From positions 1 to 64,000 of the forward strand of contig NZ_CP009434.1 of the NCBI RefSeq assembly GCF_000960995.1: DNA of 64,000 bases, read 5' to 3'. Positions 1 through 10,103 of the stretch are shown here, piece by piece. Position 1 is the first letter of the stretch. Every line of letters begins with the position of its first letter. Both the position numbers and the translations under genes were made by a program. A model generated the notes under the pieces. The model did no database searches. It was not told the DNA's origin and saw only the letters and a program-made list of their open reading frames with translations. The DNA is from Burkholderia glumae LMG 2196 = ATCC 33617 (GTDB taxonomy: Bacteria > Pseudomonadota > Gammaproteobacteria > Burkholderiales > Burkholderiaceae).

Positions 1-806
<806 letters not shown>

Positions 807-1003
807 ATAACGAGTCTGTCTCGCTCTCCCGAAGGAGATGACAGCCGCTACAGGTTGAGTTCTCGCATTTGTGCCGTATTCCAATTGAGCCGAACTTGCG
901 TTCGAATCATCTTGAGATACATCGATACAATCACAACCCGGATAACTTCCACGCCCATCTCAAATAAGCGCTTCCGCTATCCACTTTACTACTTCTTCCA
1001 GAT

Positions 1004-1015
1004 TGTTAAAGAACG
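1004..1015 (-). promoter_or_regulatory. boxA-like antitermination element in the 16S-23S spacer
   Basis: The minus strand reads CGTTCTTTAACA, close to the bacterial boxA consensus TGCTCTTTAACA bound by NusB/S10. It lies between tRNA-Ala and 23S, where many proteobacterial rrn operons carry a second boxA. Function is inferred from position and sequence. Confidence 0.6.
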
Positions 1016-1108
1016 ACAGCCGATAAGCGCTACTTCTCGCTCATCCTCTGACTGGCTCAATCGCCAATGACAACTGCTCAGCATCCCTGAACGTTTGTCA
1101 TTGAAGAT

Positions 1109-1184
1109 TGGTGGAGGCAGACGGGATCGAACCGACGACCCCCTGCTTGCAAAGCAGGTGCTCTCCCAGCTGAGCTATGCCCCC
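1109..1184 (-). tRNA. tRNA-Ala (anticodon TGC)
   Basis: The 76-nt cloverleaf on the minus strand begins GGGGGCATAGCTCAGC and ends CTGCCTCCACCA with an encoded CCA. The anticodon stem-loop CTGCTTTGCAAGCAG has TGC at its centre, and the T-loop GGTTCGATCC is present. It lies in the 16S-23S spacer next to tRNA-Ile, the standard arrangement in many beta- and gammaproteobacteria. Confidence 0.98.
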
Positions 1185-1224
1185 TTCCCTACAGAGACTA
1201 CCCAGGTGTTCCGTGTCAGACAAT

Positions 1225-1301
1225 TGGTGGGTCTGGTTGGATTCGAACCAACGACCCCCGCCTTATCAAGACGGTGCTCTAACCGACTGAGCTACAGACC
1301 C
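1225..1301 (-). tRNA. tRNA-Ile (anticodon GAT)
   Basis: The 77-nt minus-strand cloverleaf begins GGGTCTGTAGCTCAGTCGG and ends CCAGACCCACCA with an encoded CCA. The anticodon loop reads CTTGATAAG (GAT) and the T-loop GGTTCGAATCC is present. It is the first spacer tRNA after 16S. Confidence 0.98.
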
Positions 1302-1363
1302 CTGAGTCTGTCTTGATCAACAGCCGATAAGCGTGAACGCTCAATGTATGCGGAATAAGCTCG

Positions 1364-2898
<1,535 letters not shown>

Positions 2899-3075
2899 AA
2901 TACCTGTTACTGTTTTCGGTTCCGTTAAGAACCGGTCGCTCACTCAAAGCTGACAGGTTATGAATTGCTTCATCAACCTGACTTACTTTTGTGTGAGACT
3001 CTTGATACTTTTGCTTCCCGATCCGAAGATCAGGTCCGCGTCGATCAAGCGCCCACACTTATCGGCTGTTAATTT

Positions 3076-3085
3076 TTAAAGAGCA
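3076..3085 (-). promoter_or_regulatory. boxA antiterminator in the rrn leader
   Basis: The minus strand reads TGCTCTTTAA, an exact match to the bacterial boxA core, between the rrn promoter and the start of 16S. In rrn operons this RNA element recruits NusB-NusE and prevents Rho-dependent termination. Confidence 0.8.
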
Positions 3086-3154
3086 TTTCCACCGATCCGA
3101 CCGAACTGTTCGGCCTTCCCGGCAGCGCTGCGTTGTCAGCAGCAGAGAAGTGAG

Positions 3155-3197
3155 ATTATGATCAACATCTCGCAGCGCGTCAACTACTTTTTTGCTC
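3155..3197 (-). promoter_or_regulatory. rrn P1-type sigma70 promoter with A-rich upstream element
   Basis: On the minus strand a -35 box TTGACG (3183-3178) and a -10 box CATAAT (3160-3155) are separated by exactly 17 bases. Immediately upstream is an A-run (3184-3197, AAAAAAGTAG) like an UP element. Transcription would start near 3148 and read through the leader boxA into 16S. Confidence 0.85.
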
Positions 3198-3388
3198 GCC
3201 GCGATCCACTTCTTCGCTGATCACTTCCCTCCGATCGGTTCCACTGGCTGCCCAACCTCGGCGCCTTGCTTCTCCCACCTTGCTTCCCTTTCCGCGCCGC
3301 GTTTCCGGCAGCGCGAAAGAGGCGTGATTCTAAGCACGCCCCACGCTTCCTGCAAGCGCTTTCGTGAAGAAAAACCCCAAAGAACGGC

Positions 3389-3420
3389 ACCAAGGGCGCC
3401 GCTCGCGCGGCGCCCTTGGT
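3389..3420 (-). terminator. Strong hairpin terminator between peptidase gene and rrn operon
   Basis: A perfect 14-bp inverted repeat (3389-3402 and 3407-3420) has a 4-base loop. Read on the minus strand the stem is followed within about 15 bases by T-rich sequence (GGGGTTTTTC). It lies downstream of the S10 peptidase gene and upstream of the rrn promoter, so it should stop peptidase transcription before the rRNA operon. The rest of 3198-3574 holds no gene that I can support. Confidence 0.75.
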
Positions 3421-3574
3421 CGTAAGCCCTTGATCGGAAACGGGGAGGCGCGCAATCAGGTTGCGGACGCAACCACCATGGCAGCCACGCGAGGCTTGCT
3501 TACGTTTCTTGAATGATCGAATTCGCCGTCAACCTTCATGCAAGACCGTGAGCCCGCCGCCCTCATCGGCACAT

Positions 3575-5293
3575 TCAGTCGGCACGCGGCGCTGCCTGAT
3601 AGAAACGCGCGAGATCGACCTTCATCGCATGCAGCGCCGCGTCGTCCAGATAGATCATGTGGCCGGCCGGATAGTGGCGGATCTCGACGTTGGCCTGCAG
3701 CGCACGCTCCACGCCGAGATGCGCGAGCGCGTATTCGGTCGCGTAGAACGGCGTCGCCAGATCGAAATAGCCGTTCAGCGACATCACACGCAGCCTCGGG
3801 TTCTGCCGCATCGCCTCGGCCAGATCCCCGGCTGCATAGGGCACGGCCAGCCGCTCGCCCCACCACTCGCGATGCTTCCAGTCCCACTGCATCAGCGCCG
3901 CGTCGTTGAACACGCGATAGCGGTCGGCCGGCCGGTAATCGAGATCGTTCGCGAGATGCTCATGCAGCGCCGCCTCGAACACGCTCGAAATGCTCGCCGC
4001 CGAGGCATCGAAATCGGGATGCTCGCCGGCGTCGTCGTAATCGATGCCCTCGACGCGCGCATCGTAGCGGCCGAGGCTGCGCGACTCGTCGCGCAGCAAC
4101 TGCTTGCGAAAGCGCGACGGCCCGACCCGCAATCTCGCCGCCTTGACGTATTGCGCATCGATGCCCGTGTATTGCGCGATCCGCGCGGCGATCGCGTCGC
4201 GCTCGGCATCCGGCAATGCGTCGCCCTGCGCGAGCGCCTGCTCATACGGGCCGCGCGCGAAGGCCCGCACCTCGTCGAGAAAGTCGGGCAGGCTCGGCGG
4301 CTTCGGCCGCAGCCGGTCGTGATACCAGGCGATCGCCGCATAGGTCGGCAGGTAGCTCTCGCTCTCGAAATCGGAGCCGGGCGAGAACGCCGCCGAATCG
4401 AGCACGGACGACATCAGGATCACACCGTTCAGCGCGATATCGCTCTGGTTCAGGCGATAGGCGAGCATCGCGGCCCGCGCGGTGCCATATGACTCGCCGA
4501 GCAGATACTTCGGCGAATTCCAGCGCTGATTGACGGTCAGATAGCGCTCGATGAAATGATCGAACGCGTCGAGATCAGCGTCGACGCCCCAGAACGCCTT
4601 GCCCGTCGCATGGCCGACGACGCGCGAGAAGCCGGCGCCGACCGCATCGATGAACACCAGATCGGTCTGCCCGAGCAGGCTGTCGGGATTGTCGGCGAGC
4701 GTGTAGGGCGCCGGCGCGCTGATGGCCGGGCTTGCCGTGCGCGCCCGCTTCGGGCCGAACGAGCCCATCATCAGGAACACGCTGCCCGCACCCGGTCCAC
4801 CGTTGAACAGGAACGTCACGGGGCGCTCGCCGGGCCGCCGGCCGTTGGCGGTATAGGCGACATAGAACACGCTGGCCGTGGCCTGCCCGGCGTCGTCGCG
4901 CAGCAGCAGGTTGCCGGCCGTCGCGGTGTAGTCGAGCGTGCGGCCGTCGAGGCGGATCGAATGGCGAGTGACCGACGCGGTCTCGGCCGGAACCGGCACG
5001 AAGGCGGCATCGTTTCGCACCGGATGCGCGTCGTCGGGCCGCTGCGCGTCCGGCGCGGCGGCGCGAGGCACGGCGTGAGCCTGCGAAGCCGGTGCGGTGG
5101 CGGCGCGGGCGGGCGGCGCCGTGCCGGCTGCCCGCCCGGGCTCGACCGCCGAGGCGGCGGCCGGCGCTGCCACGGCCGGCCCGGCCGGCTGCGCCGCGAA
5201 CGCGCAGCCTGGCCCCGCCGTCGCCGCCACGATCGCGACCAGCCAGCCCAGACCACATGAGACGACAGACACGGCATTCAGACGGAGCGGCAT
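3575..5293 (-). CDS. Serine carboxypeptidase, peptidase family S10, exported
   Basis: The protein of about 572 residues begins with a signal-peptide-like segment (hydrophobic stretch GLGWLVAIVAATAGPG after MPLRLN), then an Ala/Pro-rich linker to about residue 90. The S10 alpha/beta-hydrolase domain follows, with FLFNGGPGAGS (oxyanion region), the nucleophile motif LLGESYGTARA, and a late His in YPAGHMIYLD. The family removes C-terminal residues from peptides, and bacterial members are usually periplasmic. The start at 5293 is chosen because it places the signal peptide at the N-terminus; in-frame upstream starts lack it. Its transcript runs toward the hairpin terminator before the rrn operon. 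Specificity cannot be read from sequence. Confidence 0.88.
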   Translation of the reverse strand: MPLRLNAVSVVSCGLGWLVAIVAATAGPGCAFAAQPAGPAVAAPAAASAVEPGRAAGTAPPARAATAPASQAHAVPRAAAPDAQRPDDAHPVRNDAAFVPVPAETASVTRHSIRLDGRTLDYTATAGNLLLRDDAGQATASVFYVAYTANGRRPGERPVTFLFNGGPGAGSVFLMMGSFGPKRARTASPAISAPAPYTLADNPDSLLGQTDLVFIDAVGAGFSRVVGHATGKAFWGVDADLDAFDHFIERYLTVNQRWNSPKYLLGESYGTARAAMLAYRLNQSDIALNGVILMSSVLDSAAFSPGSDFESESYLPTYAAIAWYHDRLRPKPPSLPDFLDEVRAFARGPYEQALAQGDALPDAERDAIAARIAQYTGIDAQYVKAARLRVGPSRFRKQLLRDESRSLGRYDARVEGIDYDDAGEHPDFDASAASISSVFEAALHEHLANDLDYRPADRYRVFNDAALMQWDWKHREWWGERLAVPYAAGDLAEAMRQNPRLRVMSLNGYFDLATPFYATEYALAHLGVERALQANVEIRHYPAGHMIYLDDAALHAMKVDLARFYQAAPRAD

Positions 5294-5528
5294 GAGGATC
5301 TCGATCGGCGGATGGCCGGCGGAAGGTCTGCGAATTGTCGGCAGATCGCGCATGGGCGTCAACGCGGCCGACCCACTTCGCCGATTTCGCGCAACCGCGG
5401 CGTCGAACGCAGCACGCGCGGCGGCGCCCGCGCCTTCGCCCGACGCAAACGGGGGAGCTTCCCGGCCCGCCCGCATCATGGCCGCATCATGCCCGCATCA
5501 TGCCCGCGTCGTGCAGGCGCCGCGGCGC

Positions 5529-6815
5529 TCACGCGCGCCGCCACCACCTCACCGCCAGGGCCACGAGCGAGGTCGCCACGGCCATCACGACCACCGCCGT
5601 CCAGCCCCACTGCGCGAACAGCAGCGTGCCGAGCGCCGCGCCGCCCGACATGCCGATGAACATGCCGACGAACAGCACGGCGTTGAGCCGGCTGCGCGAA
5701 GCCGGATCGATGCCGTAGACGATCGTCTGGTGCGCGATCAGCGTGGACTGGAAGCCGAGATCAAAGCCGACCGTGCACAAGGCGATCAGTGCCAGCTGAG
5801 CCGGCACCGGCATCAGCGGCGCAAGCCCCATCGCCGCGAACGACACGGTGGCCACGCCAATGCCGAGCCGTGTCACGGACTCCGCGCCGCGCCGGTCGGC
5901 CAGCCGGCCGGCAAGCGGCGCGGCCAGCGCGCCCGCCGCGCCGGCCAGACCGAACGCACCGGCCGCCGCGCTGCCGAGATGGAACGGCGCGCCATGCAGC
6001 ATCACGGCGAGCGTGGTCCAGAACGCGCTGAAGCCGATCGCGAGAATCCCCTGCGCGAACGCGGCGCGGCGCAGCGCCGGGTGGCGGCGCCACAGATGGC
6101 CGAGCGAGACGATCAGCTCGCGATACGGCAGCTGCGTGGTGGGCCGGAAGCTCGGCAGCCCGCGCGCCGCGGCCACGCCGATCACCGCCACGCTGAGCGC
6201 CGCGAACACGAAGGTCGCACGCCAGCCGAGGCTGCCGGCCACCACGCCGGCCACCACGCGCGACAGCAGGATGCCGAGCAGCAGGCCGGTCATCACGGTG
6301 CCGACCACCCTGCCGCGGTGCGCGTCGGGCGCGAGCGCCGCGCCGGCCGGCACCACGTCCTGCGCGAGCGTCGCCGCGAGTCCGACCGCGAAGCTCGCAG
6401 CGAGCAGCAGGCCGATCGACGGCGCGAGCGCGGCGAGCAGCAGCGCGCCGACCAGCACGGCGGCCTTGATCAGGATCACGCGGCGCCGGTCGTAGCGGTC
6501 GCCCAGCGGCGCCAGCAGCAGGATGCCGAGCGCGTAGCCGAGCTGCGTGAGGGTCGGCACGAAACCGACGGCGCGCGCGGAGGCGCCGATGTCCGGCCCC
6601 AGCACGCCGAGCATCGGCTGACTGTAGTAGAGCGGCGCCACGCCGAGCCCGGCGGCCGCGGCCAGCAGCAGCACGAGGCGCGGCGTCAGCACGGACGGCT
6701 GGCCGTGCGCGGCGGGCTCGGCCGCGCGCGGCGCACGAGAGGCCGCCGCGGCCGGCGGCAGGGTGGCTTCGCAGCCGTTGCAGCCGGTGGAATCGAGGTC
6801 ACGGGTCGAGGTCAT
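5529..6815 (-). CDS. Major facilitator superfamily transporter (YnfM/arabinose-efflux-like)
   Basis: The product is about 428 residues with around 12 hydrophobic segments. The MFS signature between TM2 and TM3 is seen as PLGDRYDRRRVI, with a second-half counterpart GRLADRRGAE. The N-terminal 40 residues are hydrophilic and Ala-rich, giving a cytoplasmic leader. The gene is divergent from the LysR-type regulator at 6918 with about 100 bp between them, the usual arrangement for a regulated drug or metabolite exporter. Substrate unknown. The start at 6815 is the first ATG before the leader; upstream codons overlap the promoter region. Confidence 0.88.
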   Translation of the reverse strand: MTSTRDLDSTGCNGCEATLPPAAAASRAPRAAEPAAHGQPSVLTPRLVLLLAAAAGLGVAPLYYSQPMLGVLGPDIGASARAVGFVPTLTQLGYALGILLLAPLGDRYDRRRVILIKAAVLVGALLLAALAPSIGLLLAASFAVGLAATLAQDVVPAGAALAPDAHRGRVVGTVMTGLLLGILLSRVVAGVVAGSLGWRATFVFAALSVAVIGVAAARGLPSFRPTTQLPYRELIVSLGHLWRRHPALRRAAFAQGILAIGFSAFWTTLAVMLHGAPFHLGSAAAGAFGLAGAAGALAAPLAGRLADRRGAESVTRLGIGVATVSFAAMGLAPLMPVPAQLALIALCTVGFDLGFQSTLIAHQTIVYGIDPASRSRLNAVLFVGMFIGMSGGAALGTLLFAQWGWTAVVVMAVATSLVALAVRWWRRA

Positions 6816-6917
6816 GGGATGCGGTTCCGGGTCGTCTTGAATATGGAACGCGAGTGTGATTGGCAGGGCGCGCTCCCGGTAGTAGCACCGCCCGCACATT
6901 TGTTATACGCTCCGCGC

Positions 6918-7910
6918 ATGAATGCCAAAACCCCTGTCACGCCGGCCCCGAGCGGCCGCAGCCGGGCGCCGGAAGCCTCGCCCGGCGATGCCGGCTATCG
7001 TTTCCAGCTGATGGAAACCTTCGTTCGTATAGTGGAATCGGGCAGCCTGTCCGCGGCGGCGGTACTGCTGCGGACCACCCAGCCCACCGTCAGCCGGCGC
7101 CTGCAGGCGCTCGAGCGCTCGCTCGGCGTGCGCCTGCTGCATCGTTCGACGCATACGATGCGGCTGACCGTCGACGGGGAGCGCGCCTTCAAGCGCGCAA
7201 AGGATCTGCTCGCGAGCTGGGCCTCGTTCGAGGCCGACCTGCGCGGCGCGCAGCAGGAGCCCGAAGGCCCGCTGCGGGTAACGGTGCCTCACGCGTTCGG
7301 CCAGGAGATCTTCGTCGAGCCGCTGCTGCGCTTCCTGCGCGAGCATCCGCGCGTGACCGTCGAATGGCTGCTGCAAGACGAGGTGCACGACTTCATCGGC
7401 AACGGCATCGACTGCGCGATCCAGATCGGCCGGCCGACCGATCCGGCGGTGGTCGCGATCAAGCTGGCCAGCGTCTCGCGAATCGTGGTGGCCGCGCCAT
7501 CGCTGCTCGGGGGTGGCCCCCTGCCCGCCAGCCCCGAGGAACTCGCCACGCTCGCCTGGCTTTCGCTGCGCACCTATTACCGCAACGAGGTCGCGCTCAC
7601 GCATCGCGGCACGGGCGAGACGCGGCGCTTCACGATCCAGCCGCGTATGAGCACCGACAATCTGTTCGCGATGCGCAGCGCGATGCTGCACGGGATGGGC
7701 GTCGGCATCAGCTCCGCCTGGCTGCTCGCCGACGATCTCGCGGCGGGCCGCCTCGTCCGCCTCGCGCCCGAATGGCAGGCCGCCCCGCTGCCGGCCTATC
7801 TGACCTACCCGCACGCTCGCTTCTATCCGTCGCGGCTGCTGCGCTTCGTGGCGACGATGCGCGAGGCGGTGCCCGCGCTCGTGGCCGACGACACGCAGGC
7901 GCGCGGCTGA
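6918..7910 (+). CDS. LysR-family transcriptional regulator
   Basis: The protein has 330 residues. After an unusual 28-residue N-terminal extension rich in Ala/Pro/Ser comes a winged HTH (LMETFVRIVESGSLSAAAVL ... TTQPTVSRRLQALE), then the periplasmic-binding-like effector domain with the PLRVTVPHAFGQ start typical of CrgA-type LysR proteins. The family binds T-N11-A sites and often controls the divergent neighbour, here the MFS transporter ending its promoter at 6815. Inducer unknown. Confidence 0.9.
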   Translation: MNAKTPVTPAPSGRSRAPEASPGDAGYRFQLMETFVRIVESGSLSAAAVLLRTTQPTVSRRLQALERSLGVRLLHRSTHTMRLTVDGERAFKRAKDLLASWASFEADLRGAQQEPEGPLRVTVPHAFGQEIFVEPLLRFLREHPRVTVEWLLQDEVHDFIGNGIDCAIQIGRPTDPAVVAIKLASVSRIVVAAPSLLGGGPLPASPEELATLAWLSLRTYYRNEVALTHRGTGETRRFTIQPRMSTDNLFAMRSAMLHGMGVGISSAWLLADDLAAGRLVRLAPEWQAAPLPAYLTYPHARFYPSRLLRFVATMREAVPALVADDTQARG

Positions 7911-8031
7911 GCAAGCGTCTGGAGCATCATGGAACAGGCGAGCCGGGATTCCGGTCGACGCCATGTCTGGCGAAGGCGCCGAGGATGGCCGGCAGCCTGC
8001 GCATGGCGGCCGCACCGCCGGCCCGCGCGGC

Positions 8032-8706
8032 TCAGTCGAGACCGGCGCAGCGCGCCGCCCATGCGGCGAAATCGCCGACGATCGCCTCGCTCAGCTGATG
8101 GCCGACCGGGTAGCGGCGCGTGTCGTGCGGCACGCCCAGCCGGGTCAGCCAGGCGTCGGCGCGCTCGGCCCACGATACCGGCAGCTTGTCGTCGTATTCG
8201 CCATGCGCGATGAAGGCATCGAGCGTCGCGAGCGCCTCGCGCGGCGCGAGATGCGCCTCGATCTCGGGCAGGATGCGGCCGCTCAGGATCGCGAAGCCCC
8301 GCACGTCGGCGGGCGAGCTCAGGCCCACGCTCGCGCTCATGATGCCGCCCTGGCTGAAGCCGCCGATCCACGTCGGCAGCGGCGCGGCGCCGTCGGCGGC
8401 GTGCAGCGCGCGGATCAGCCCGATCAGCGCGAGCCGGCTCGCATCGGCGCGCGCGGCGTCGATCGACGGGCCGTTCGGCCCGAACTGCACCGGAAACCAT
8501 GCGTGTTGCCCGGGGCCGAGCGCGAGCGGGCCGCGCACGAAGACCAGCTCGATACGCGGGTCGAGCGCCGCGGCGGCCTTCAGCAGCTGGGTCTCGTTGC
8601 CGCCCACGCCGTGCAGCAGCAGCAGGCGCGAGCGCGGCGTGCCGTGTGCCGGGCGCAGCCGGTAGGCGAGCATCGAGCTCGGTTCCTGGATCAGGTCAGG
8701 GGTCAT
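8032..8706 (-). CDS. Phospholipase/carboxylesterase-like alpha/beta hydrolase
   Basis: About 224 residues of the PF02230 type (YpfH/carboxylesterase 2). It has LLLHGVGGNE (oxyanion region), the nucleophile elbow GGFSQGG, an Asp in HGEYDDKLP and a late His in YPVGHQLS, which make the Ser-Asp-His triad. No signal peptide, so cytoplasmic. The start at 8706 is preferred because GGAG lies about 9 bases upstream; an internal ATG at 8673 is a possible alternative. Members cleave short-chain esters or lysophospholipids; the natural substrate is unknown. A Fur-like site lies between it and the divergent ATPase gene. Confidence 0.85.
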   Translation of the reverse strand: MTPDLIQEPSSMLAYRLRPAHGTPRSRLLLLHGVGGNETQLLKAAAALDPRIELVFVRGPLALGPGQHAWFPVQFGPNGPSIDAARADASRLALIGLIRALHAADGAAPLPTWIGGFSQGGIMSASVGLSSPADVRGFAILSGRILPEIEAHLAPREALATLDAFIAHGEYDDKLPVSWAERADAWLTRLGVPHDTRRYPVGHQLSEAIVGDFAAWAARCAGLD

Positions 8707-8813
8707 CGCGTATCGCTCCGCACGAAAATCGGTGAACGCCGACGCGGCAAGGCCGCCCGGCACCAGCTCGCCAGTTTGAAACAATCCCTTCACGCAATAA
8801 ACCGACGCGAAGA

Positions 8814-8843
8814 AATGAATTAATTCTCATTGAGAATGAATTA
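8814..8843. promoter_or_regulatory. Candidate Fur box
   Basis: The AT-rich island in a GC-rich setting contains ATTCTCATT and the partly overlapping inverted GAGAAT (arms ATTCTC/GAGAAT). This is close to the ATGAGAAT/ATTCTCAT half-sites of Fur boxes in beta- and gammaproteobacteria. It lies between the divergent esterase (start 8706) and the MoxR-type ATPase (start 8934), so it could repress either under iron-replete conditions. Inferred from sequence only. Confidence 0.45.
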
Positions 8844-8933
8844 CGCGGCCCCGATTTTGCCGTGCCGGCCGGCCAGATAGCACAATGGCGGCTTCCCTTG
8901 CCGACCGGTGCCAAGCCGCCGCCCGAATCGCCG

Positions 8934-10103
8934 ATGACCATCCAGCCCGCCCCGATCCCCGCCGACGCGTCGCCCGTCGGGGTATATACGCGCGCCGACG
9001 ACGCCTGGCTCGTCAGCCACTCGGAACGCCCGCACCTGTTCCGCATCCAGCATCGCCGCGCGGACGGCGCGACCGACATCGATACCGTGGTCGATCTCGA
9101 CAACCTCGACGCGAAACTGCGCAAGTGGCGGCGCGAAGGCTATACGCGCAGCGACGGGCCTGCCGCGGGCTCGCCGCCGCAGCGGGCCGGCTTCCTGCGC
9201 GAACTGCGCGCGGCGGCCGGCGCGCAGCCGGGCGCGACGCTCGCCGGCGTTGCGCTGCCGGCCGGTGCCGGCGGCCCGCTGGTGCCCGCGCGCGACCCCG
9301 CCTACCGGTTCGACGCGCGCGCCGCGAACGTGCTGCGCGACATCGTCGAGAACCGCCGCCTGCTGCTGATCGGCCACACGGGCAGCGGCAAGACCAGCCT
9401 GATCGAGCAGACCGCCGCGCACACCGGCCACGGCGTGCTGCGCGCGAACATGAACGGCCAGACCAGCGTGGGCGATTTCGTCGGCTTCTGGACCGTCAAG
9501 GGCGGCGCGACGATCTGGGTCGACGGCGTGCTGCCGAGCGCAATGCGCCAGGGGCTTTGGCTGATCGTCGACGAGGTCGATTTCGCCGAGCCGGCGATCC
9601 TGGCCGTGCTGACCGCCGTGCTCGAACCGGGCGGGCGGCTGCTGCTGAAGGAGAAGGGCGGCGAGATCGTCGCGCCGCATCCGTCGTTCCGCCTGTTCGC
9701 CACCGCCAACGCGGCCGGCGCGATGAGCCGCTTCCGCCATCTCTACCAGGGTGCCAACGTGATGAACGACGCGTTCCTCGATCGCTGGCGCGTCTATCAG
9801 ATCGACTATCTGGCACCGGCCGACGAGGCCGCCGTGCTGCGCCGGACCTTCGGCGAGCGCGTCAGCCCGGCGATGGCCGACACGCTCGCCGCGATCGCGG
9901 CCGCCTGCCGGCGCGCGTTCGAGCGCGACGACCTGGCGAGCGCGTTCTCGACGCGGCGCCTGATCGACTGGACCGACCTGATGCTGCGCACCGGGGACCC
10001 GGAAGAAGCGGCCGGCCCGACGATCTACGCGAAGGTGAGCGCCGAGGACGCCGCGCTGATCCGCGACATCATCCGTCACCACATCGACCTCGACGCGGTA
10101 TGA
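8934..10103 (+). CDS. CobS/MoxR-like AAA+ ATPase
   Basis: The 389-residue protein has a basic N-terminal region of about 120 residues, then a MoxR/CobS-type AAA+ module. Walker A is GHTGSGKT (147-154), Walker B is WLIVDEVDF (209-217), and the sensor region FRLFATANAAG follows. The next gene overlaps by 4 bases (ATGA) and encodes a VWA protein, so the two form an ATPase plus VWA chaperone-like pair like cobaltochelatase CobS/CobT. No cobalamin gene and no CobN large subunit are present in the window, so a role in B12 synthesis is not supported. Insertion of metal into, or remodelling of, some other client is the general family role. Confidence 0.85.
   Translation: MTIQPAPIPADASPVGVYTRADDAWLVSHSERPHLFRIQHRRADGATDIDTVVDLDNLDAKLRKWRREGYTRSDGPAAGSPPQRAGFLRELRAAAGAQPGATLAGVALPAGAGGPLVPARDPAYRFDARAANVLRDIVENRRLLLIGHTGSGKTSLIEQTAAHTGHGVLRANMNGQTSVGDFVGFWTVKGGATIWVDGVLPSAMRQGLWLIVDEVDFAEPAILAVLTAVLEPGGRLLLKEKGGEIVAPHPSFRLFATANAAGAMSRFRHLYQGANVMNDAFLDRWRVYQIDYLAPADEAAVLRRTFGERVSPAMADTLAAIAAACRRAFERDDLASAFSTRRLIDWTDLMLRTGDPEEAAGPTIYAKVSAEDAALIRDIIRHHIDLDAV

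Noticed and set aside
5097..6917. Long plus-strand open frames opposite the S10 peptidase and MFS genes
   Set aside because: Arg/His/Ala-rich translations without domains; they are shadows produced by high GC and disappear outside the antisense of real genes.
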